Origin: Bacillota bacterium
GTDB lineage: Bacteria; Bacillota; Clostridia; Saccharofermentanales; Fastidiosipilaceae
Assembly: GCA_023442635.1 (NCBI GenBank)
Contig: JAEZYR010000026.1
Coordinates: forward strand, 1 to 10,442
DNA length: 10,442 nucleotides
Direction of reading: 5' to 3'
Position 1 is the first letter of the stretch. Each line of letters starts with the position of its first letter. The notes under the pieces were generated by a model. The model was not told the DNA's origin and ran no database searches. It saw only the letters and a list, made by a program, of their open reading frames with translations. Shown here piece by piece: positions 6,218 through 10,442 of the stretch. The translations under genes were made by a program, and so were the position numbers.

Positions 6218-6255
6218 AATCGAACAGGTGAACATCAGCTCAGGCCTGTTCGATT
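6218..6255. terminator. Bidirectional terminator between convergent genes
   Basis: AATCGAACAGG (6218-6228) pairs perfectly with CCTGTTCGATT (6245-6255), an 11-bp stem with a 16-nt loop. It begins 5 nt after the recombinase stop and lies 12 nt beyond the stop of the minus-strand gene. Read on the minus strand the stem runs into ATTTTGCTTT; on the plus strand a TTTTT run follows ten bases later (6265-6269). It therefore probably serves both transcripts, better on the minus strand. Confidence 0.75.
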
Positions 6256-6267
6256 GGAGCTTGATTT

Positions 6268-6912
6268 TTAAAAACCAATAATGCTCCGTAATTCTTGGAG
6301 TTTGGGTAAAGGATCCAACCAGACAAAAAGCATCAGTAAAATAAAAATAAGAGCAATGATAAAAATAAGCTTGTATCGGCGTCGTCTACTGTACTGTCGA
6401 CGTCTTAACTCTTCTACTGCAGCTGCAGAAGTATAGCCTTTTAAACGATAGGTCTTCCGTTGCCCTCGCCGTTTTAGCCTGCTCAGCAGACCTCGATATT
6501 GTTCATGCTTGCCAGGCCCTTCAGATTTAAGACGTAAAAGACGCTCTTTTAGTGTTAAAGGCGATGCTATCTGTATGGTGGGCAAATAGTCTTCTTCACG
6601 ATAGCTGAGCATCGTCTCTTCTAAGTCAGAGTCGTATGCGTCCAGCTTGGATTCCCAAGCTGGAACCGTGATCGCTACGCTAGCGGGCTCATCTTGCGAT
6701 AGTTGCGCTCTTCGAAGTTTATGGGGGTCTGACGGCCGCGTGGCTTGGAACGTCATCGTTTCAGATCTCTGCCCACTTGCCAAAAGCGTATCCTCTTTTG
6801 CCCTAGGCCGCTCACCCTCCAACATGGGAGCCGAAGTGGGTTCGAAGGCCCCCTCTTCGGCTCTGCTGTTGGCAGAGTGCATCTTTGTATCAGCTTGCCA
6901 TTTCGCTTTCAA
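6268..6912 (-). CDS. Unrecognised protein with C-terminal membrane anchor
   Basis: I do not recognise this 214-aa protein. Residues 1-~115 are hydrophilic, acidic/Ser-rich and probably disordered. Residues ~118-180 are highly basic and helical in character, ending in a cluster R-R-R-Q-Y-S-R-R-R-R-Y-K. One hydrophobic helix follows (about 182-198, L-I-F-I-I-A-L-I-F-I-L-L-M-L-F-V-W), with only ~15 residues after it. This predicts a tail-anchored, mainly cytoplasmic protein. The start is TTG at 6912: an in-frame TAA lies just upstream, and AAGGAG precedes it by 11 nt; the next ATG (Met11) has no ribosome binding site. It begins 52 bp after the aminopeptidase stop on the same strand, so it is probably the second gene of that operon. 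No LysM or enzymatic motif is visible. Confidence 0.7.
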   Translation of the reverse strand: MKAKWQADTKMHSANSRAEEGAFEPTSAPMLEGERPRAKEDTLLASGQRSETMTFQATRPSDPHKLRRAQLSQDEPASVAITVPAWESKLDAYDSDLEETMLSYREEDYLPTIQIASPLTLKERLLRLKSEGPGKHEQYRGLLSRLKRRGQRKTYRLKGYTSAAAVEELRRRQYSRRRRYKLIFIIALIFILLMLFVWLDPLPKLQELRSIIGF

Positions 6913-6964
6913 GATGAGTGGCTCTCCTTATCTGAGCATCTTCATGATGATCAATGCTAGGAAC

Positions 6965-8461
6965 TTAGGCCTTGTAGAAGGCTTCGTAGGCACGGATGGT
7001 TTCGTGCAAGTCTAAGACGTGTGCAATTTCTTGTGGGGCGTGCATACACAACAGTGGAACGCCACAATCGATTACATCCATGCCAAGATTTGAGAAATAC
7101 TTGGCTACGGTACCACCGCCACCAGCATCGACACGTCCCAGTTCAGCCGCTTGCCAAGCTACTTCTGCTTGGTCAAACACTCGGCCGACCCAAGTCATAA
7201 ATTCTGATGAAGCGTCATTAGCTCCACCCTTACCACCACTGCCCGTAGCTTTGAGGATGGCAATGCCATGCCCCAAACGGGCATCGTTATAACGATCTGA
7301 AACCGATGGGAAAGTTGGATCAATGCCATTGGTCACATCCGCCGATAACATAGCGGATGCCTCAATAGCCCGGCGGAATTGACGCTCGTTGTGAGAACCA
7401 TCCTGGCTCATAGCGAGTAACTCTAGGAGGAAAGTTTCAAAGACACGAGATTGTGCACCCGTATTCCCTTGGCTGCCTACCTCCTCTTTATCCGTCAAGA
7501 TCAGCACAGCCGTTTGACGTGGGGTGTCTGAAAGCTGCGTTAAGGCCTCAAGTCCTGTCCATGAGCAAATGCGATCATCATGACCGTAGGCCGCAATCAT
7601 GGAACGATCAAAACCAAGGTCACGCGCCTTGCCTGCTGGAACAATTTCCAACTCAGCTGTAATTAAGTCACGCTCGGTAATCCCATAACGCTCATATAGA
7701 TATTTGAGTAGACCCAGACAAAAGCGGCGCTCTATTTTTTCGGGATAAGGTTCAGATCCGACCAAGAGATTCAGTTCTTCACCCGTTACCACTTCCGTTG
7801 CCTTTTTTTGCATTTGCTCACGCGAAAGATGGATGAGCAACTCAGTAAAGGCAAATATAGGATCATCTTCAGATTCTCCCACTGCCAAGCTCACTTGGGT
7901 GCCATCTGCACGCGTCACAACACCGTGCAAAGCCAGGGGCCGCGTTGTCCACTGATATTTTTTGATGCCACCGTAGTAATGCGTTTTGAAGTAGGCTAGT
8001 TCTTGGTCTTCATAGAGTGGATGGGGTTTAAGATCGACACGAGGCGAATCGATATGAGCGCCTACAATGTGAAAGCCTTTTTCGAGATCTTCCTGGCCGA
8101 TCACGGCAGCACAAAGAGCCTTATGGCGCTGGATCTGATAGACGCGTTTACCTGGTTTGAGGTCCCCATCTTTTAAGGAATCGAGAGCTACAAAACCTGA
8201 TTGCTCAAGCTTTTCGACAGCCTTTTTGACGAATTCACGCTCTGTCTTAGCCTGATCCAAAAAGGTCTTATAGGCTGAAGCGTGCTCTCTCGCCTTGAGA
8301 ATCTCTTCTTCGCTATAGCGATCCCAAAGGAGGTCTGAAACATAACCCAGCTGAGCTAGGAGTGCCTTGCCTGCGCTCTCCTGCTCTTCCTTGCTAAGCT
8401 GTGCCTGGCGATCTTGCGACTCTAATTGATGAAGCTCGTGCTCAATTTGTTTTTTTGACAT
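6965..8461 (-). CDS. M18 family metallo-aminopeptidase
   Basis: This 498-aa protein is a zinc aminopeptidase of peptidase family M18 (aspartyl aminopeptidase/ApeA group), cytosolic and removing N-terminal residues from peptides. Metal and catalytic signatures are all present: G-A-H-I-D-S-P-R (His136), Y-G-H-D-D-R (Asp296), T-D-K-E-E-V-G-S-Q-G (Glu326/Glu327), S-A-D-V (Asp375) and M-H-A-P-Q-E (His474). A Gly-rich stretch (about 405-415, then 447-450) lies between them, as in the family. Length is in the usual range for the longer bacterial M18 group. There is no signal peptide; the first 30 residues are charged and helical. The start ATG has AGGGGG 8 nt upstream and a TATAAT-like -10 further up. 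It leads a probable two-gene operon with the tail-anchored protein. Confidence 0.93.
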   Translation of the reverse strand: MSKKQIEHELHQLESQDRQAQLSKEEQESAGKALLAQLGYVSDLLWDRYSEEEILKAREHASAYKTFLDQAKTEREFVKKAVEKLEQSGFVALDSLKDGDLKPGKRVYQIQRHKALCAAVIGQEDLEKGFHIVGAHIDSPRVDLKPHPLYEDQELAYFKTHYYGGIKKYQWTTRPLALHGVVTRADGTQVSLAVGESEDDPIFAFTELLIHLSREQMQKKATEVVTGEELNLLVGSEPYPEKIERRFCLGLLKYLYERYGITERDLITAELEIVPAGKARDLGFDRSMIAAYGHDDRICSWTGLEALTQLSDTPRQTAVLILTDKEEVGSQGNTGAQSRVFETFLLELLAMSQDGSHNERQFRRAIEASAMLSADVTNGIDPTFPSVSDRYNDARLGHGIAILKATGSGGKGGANDASSEFMTWVGRVFDQAEVAWQAAELGRVDAGGGGTVAKYFSNLGMDVIDCGVPLLCMHAPQEIAHVLDLHETIRAYEAFYKA

Positions 8462-8488
8462 GGATAAATCCCCCTAAATCAAACACTC

Positions 8489-8494
8489 ATTATA
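8489..8494 (-). promoter_or_regulatory. -10 element for the aminopeptidase operon
   Basis: The minus strand reads TATAAT here, 28 nt upstream of the aminopeptidase ATG, leaving room for a short leader with the AGGGGG site. The corresponding -35 region (CTGCTC at 17-bp spacing) is poor, so the promoter may be weak or activator-dependent. Confidence 0.45.
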
Positions 8495-8513
8495 TACGAA
8501 GCTGACCTACGAG

Positions 8514-8550
8514 CAGTATGCTTAGTAAGGTACATACCTATGCCATACTG
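8514..8550. promoter_or_regulatory. Inverted repeat in the divergent promoter region
   Basis: CAGTATG (8514-8520) is exactly complementary to CATACTG (8544-8550), and a smaller dyad GGTA-CA-TACC (8529-8538) sits between the arms. It lies between the divergent starts of the aminopeptidase (8461) and the PHP gene (8586) and could be an operator for either. No T tract follows. Confidence 0.35.
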
Positions 8551-8585
8551 TATCCGATGCCACATAGATTTTCTAGGAGGAGAAA

Positions 8586-9467
8586 ATGTCTCTACCCTGC
8601 TTTGATTTGCACAACCACACCCGTCATTTTTCGCCCGATGGTAAACAAAGTCTGTCAGAACTCATTGCCCACGGACAAAAGATTGGCCTGAAAGGATTGA
8701 TGCTGACTGAACACTACGACAAAGACGTCGTCGACGGTTATGCGCAACTGGCTTTGGCACCCTACGGTAAACCAGCCCCTCAAGAATGGGTCTTTGATAT
8801 CCAGCAGGCCTATCAGAAGCTTCAGAAAGAAAAGAAGCTCCTGCCATCGAATGACAGCAATTTCAAGCTCCTGTATGGGATAGAGGTCGGCTGGATCCCC
8901 GAGCAAAAAGCTGAGATTTGGCCTTACCTCAAAAACTTCAGCTCACTCTTTGACGGTATCATCGCATCCGTTCATTGTGTTGATCTAGCGGATATTTACT
9001 ATGAGCGACAACTCTATCAGCAGGGTCGTGATTATGCTTACGGACACTATTTGGATGCTGCCATAGCACTTTTGGAAGCGGATTTAGACTTTGACATTCT
9101 AGGACATTATGACTATGTCGTGCGCTATGCCCCCTGGCCTCAGCCAGCCCTGGACTACGAAGAACAAGCCCAGCGCCTAGATCACCTCTTCCAGTTATTG
9201 ATTAAACAGGAGAAGGCTCTAGAGATTAACACCAGAACGCGCTATCGCTACTGGGATGCGACTGGTGAAGATATTGGATTTCCAGACAAAAAAATCATCC
9301 AGCGCTACCTCGAACTAGGCGGACGGCATATCGTTCTTTCATCCGATAGCCACGAGGCGGGTAATGGTGGACGCCTCTTCAGCGAGACGCTTGCCTTCTT
9401 AAGGTCGTGTGGCGTAACAGAGCTTTGCCATTTTGAGCAACGCCAATGCTACTGGGATAAGATCTAA
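8586..9467 (+). CDS. PHP-domain phosphoesterase, histidinol-phosphatase (HisK)-like
   Basis: This 293-aa protein is a single PHP-superfamily domain with the metal-ligand pattern in order: D-L-H-N-H (His9, His11), T-E-H-Y-D (His43), G-I-E-V-G (Glu100), A-S-V-H-C (His130), L-G-H-Y-D (His174) and S-S-D-S-H (Asp254, His256). Enzymes of this type use a trinuclear metal site to hydrolyse phosphate esters. Size and motif spacing resemble the HisK-type histidinol phosphatases of Bacillota, but no histidine-biosynthesis gene is nearby, so the substrate is uncertain and 'PHP-domain protein' is the safe name. The ATG has an excellent AGGAGG (8575-8580) 5 nt upstream. It is divergent from the aminopeptidase and convergent with rarA. 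Confidence 0.88.
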   Translation: MSLPCFDLHNHTRHFSPDGKQSLSELIAHGQKIGLKGLMLTEHYDKDVVDGYAQLALAPYGKPAPQEWVFDIQQAYQKLQKEKKLLPSNDSNFKLLYGIEVGWIPEQKAEIWPYLKNFSSLFDGIIASVHCVDLADIYYERQLYQQGRDYAYGHYLDAAIALLEADLDFDILGHYDYVVRYAPWPQPALDYEEQAQRLDHLFQLLIKQEKALEINTRTRYRYWDATGEDIGFPDKKIIQRYLELGGRHIVLSSDSHEAGNGGRLFSETLAFLRSCGVTELCHFEQRQCYWDKI

Positions 9468-9506
9468 GCCCCATCAAGCCAGCCCATAAAGCTTAGCCTT
9501 CTTATC
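9456..9506. terminator. Hairpin spanning the convergent ends of the PHP gene and rarA
   Basis: GATAAG (9456-9461) pairs with CTTATC (9501-9506), and CTAAGC (9464-9469) pairs with GCTTAG (9491-9496), with a small internal loop between the two helices and a 21-nt apical loop. It overlaps both stop codons in a gap of only 34 bp. There is no T run, so this is a weak candidate for a shared 3'-end structure. Confidence 0.3.
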
Positions 9507-10442
9507 TTGTCGATGTCGGCTTGTCGCCCTCATCGGATGTCGGATCCTTGGCCTGGCGTGGATCTTGCCAGGCCTTTTTGACTTCCTCTTGCCAGGCTGC
9601 AATATGCTTTTCGTAACCTCGTGTGTTAGCTTCATAAAAAACACGATCGCGCAACTGCTCTGGCAAGTAGTGCTGCGCAACGATGGCACCAGGATAATCA
9701 TGAGGATACAAGTACCCCTGGTGATAGCCTAAAGCCTCCATACCTTCAACGGGAGCATTGCAGAGATGGCGAGGCACTTCTGCTGAAGGCTCTTGACGAC
9801 AAGTTTCTAACGCGCGGTCAATACCCAAGTAAGCTGAGTTTGACTTTGGACTACAGGCAACCATCAAGGCAGCCTCCGCAAGCAATAAACGTGCTTCGGG
9901 CATACCAATTTGGCGTATGCCCTGATCAGCTGCTACTGCGAGCTGTAAGGCTTGGGGATTGGCCAGGCCCACATCTTCTGCAGCTGCTATCATGATGCGT
10001 CGGCTAATAAACTCGATAGATTCTCCCCCCTCTAGCATCTTTGCAAGATAATAGAGGGTCGCGTTAGGGTCGGAGCCTCGCATGGATTTAATAAAGGCAG
10101 AAATGCAGTTGTAGTGATCCTCACCATCACGGTCAAATCGTTGGACACGTGTCTGTAGGGAATTAGCGATTGTCTCCACTTCCAGCTTGATTCGGCCATC
10201 CTTGTCAGGATCTGTTGAAAGCACAGCAAGTTCGAGAGCGTTGAGTGCTCGACGAGCATCGCCACTAGAACTTCGAGCTAAGAAATCAAGGGCGGAGGAG
10301 CTTATATCAATCTTCAGCCGGCCGAGTCCTCTTGCGTCATCACGAAGAGCCTCTAGGCATATGTCCTTAACAGCTTGATCATCCAAGGGTTCGAGCTGAA
10401 AAACATGTGACCTAGAAATCAAGGCCTTGTTCACTGAAAAAT
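9502..10442 (-). CDS. rarA: Replication-associated recombination protein RarA/MgsA, C-terminal part (partial)
   Basis: The frame is open to the right edge, so the N-terminal ~130 residues, including Walker A and B, lie outside. The first visible residues (F-S-V-N-K-A-L-I-S-R) match the sensor-1-adjacent 'FEVNxALLSR' of RarA, so the GTG at 10434 is internal and not a start. Further markers are S-G-D-A-R-R-A-L-N-A-L-E (57-68 from that GTG), F-D-R-D-G-E-D-H-Y (100-108), S-M-R-G-S-D-P-N-A (117-125), R-R-I-M-I-A-A-A-E-D-V-G-L-A-N (145-159) and the P-H-D-Y-P-G motif near the end. RarA is a tetrameric AAA+ ATPase of the clamp-loader clade, working with single-stranded-DNA-binding protein and RecA at stalled forks. 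The last ~20 residues form a polar tail beyond the usual family end. Confidence 0.95.
   Translation of the reverse strand, partial: FSVNKALISRSHVFQLEPLDDQAVKDICLEALRDDARGLGRLKIDISSSALDFLARSSSGDARRALNALELAVLSTDPDKDGRIKLEVETIANSLQTRVQRFDRDGEDHYNCISAFIKSMRGSDPNATLYYLAKMLEGGESIEFISRRIMIAAAEDVGLANPQALQLAVAADQGIRQIGMPEARLLLAEAALMVACSPKSNSAYLGIDRALETCRQEPSAEVPRHLCNAPVEGMEALGYHQGYLYPHDYPGAIVAQHYLPEQLRDRVFYEANTRGYEKHIAAWQEEVKKAWQDPRQAKDPTSDEGDKPTSTR

Noticed and set aside
6647..7015. 122-codon plus-strand ORF opposite the tail-anchored protein
   Set aside because: Antisense shadow of a better-supported gene; no ribosome binding site, and its composition follows the opposite strand.
10432..10434. GTG as the start of the rarA frame
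   Set aside because: The residues before it (F-S) continue the RarA family alignment to the window edge, so the gene is simply cut by the window.

Overview
The window looks like a chromosomal segment from a low-to-moderate-GC Gram-positive bacterium, most likely a member of Bacillota class Clostridia. The reasons are the mutS-mutL-miaA-hfq gene order, purine-rich Shine-Dalgarno sites of the AGGAGG/AAGGGAGGG type, a MutL with the complete endonuclease motif set (absent from E. coli MutL), and a clostridial-style M18 aminopeptidase. No species can be named from this alone.

Layout. Positions 1-4056 (+) form a mismatch-repair and RNA-modification block: the tail of mutS, complete mutL, miaA directly abutting mutL, then an hfq-like gene behind a 140-bp leader with its own repeats. 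Two hairpins follow (4088-4170). An unrecognised single-pass membrane protein (4218-4778, -) is divergent from an intact XerC/XerD-type tyrosine recombinase (5169-6212, +). The 390-bp gap between them holds overlapping palindromes. A shared hairpin (6218-6255) separates the recombinase from a convergent two-gene unit on the minus strand: an M18 metallo-aminopeptidase followed by an unrecognised protein with a C-terminal membrane anchor. Divergent from the aminopeptidase is a PHP-family hydrolase (8586-9467, +), which converges on the C-terminal two thirds of rarA (9502 to the window edge, -).

How the genes fit together. MutS and MutL carry out post-replicative mismatch repair. MiaA prenylates A37 of tRNAs reading UNN codons, and Hfq is an RNA chaperone. 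RarA acts at stalled replication forks. The window is thus mainly housekeeping DNA/RNA maintenance with two unassigned membrane proteins.

The most unusual item is the hfq-position gene. It encodes a recognisable Sm/Hfq fold at residues ~85-145, but with a strongly basic N-terminal extension of about 84 residues and altered RNA-contact residues (the Y-K-H signature reads F-K-N). Its long start has a strong ribosome binding site. Secondary points of interest are the ACTAGTG/CTAG-rich repeats in the hfq leader, with a related copy upstream of the recombinase, the overlapping palindromes before the recombinase, and a perfect 15-bp hairpin after hfq. I see no CRISPR array, rRNA, tRNA, insertion sequence or prophage, and no convincing evidence of a defence island.
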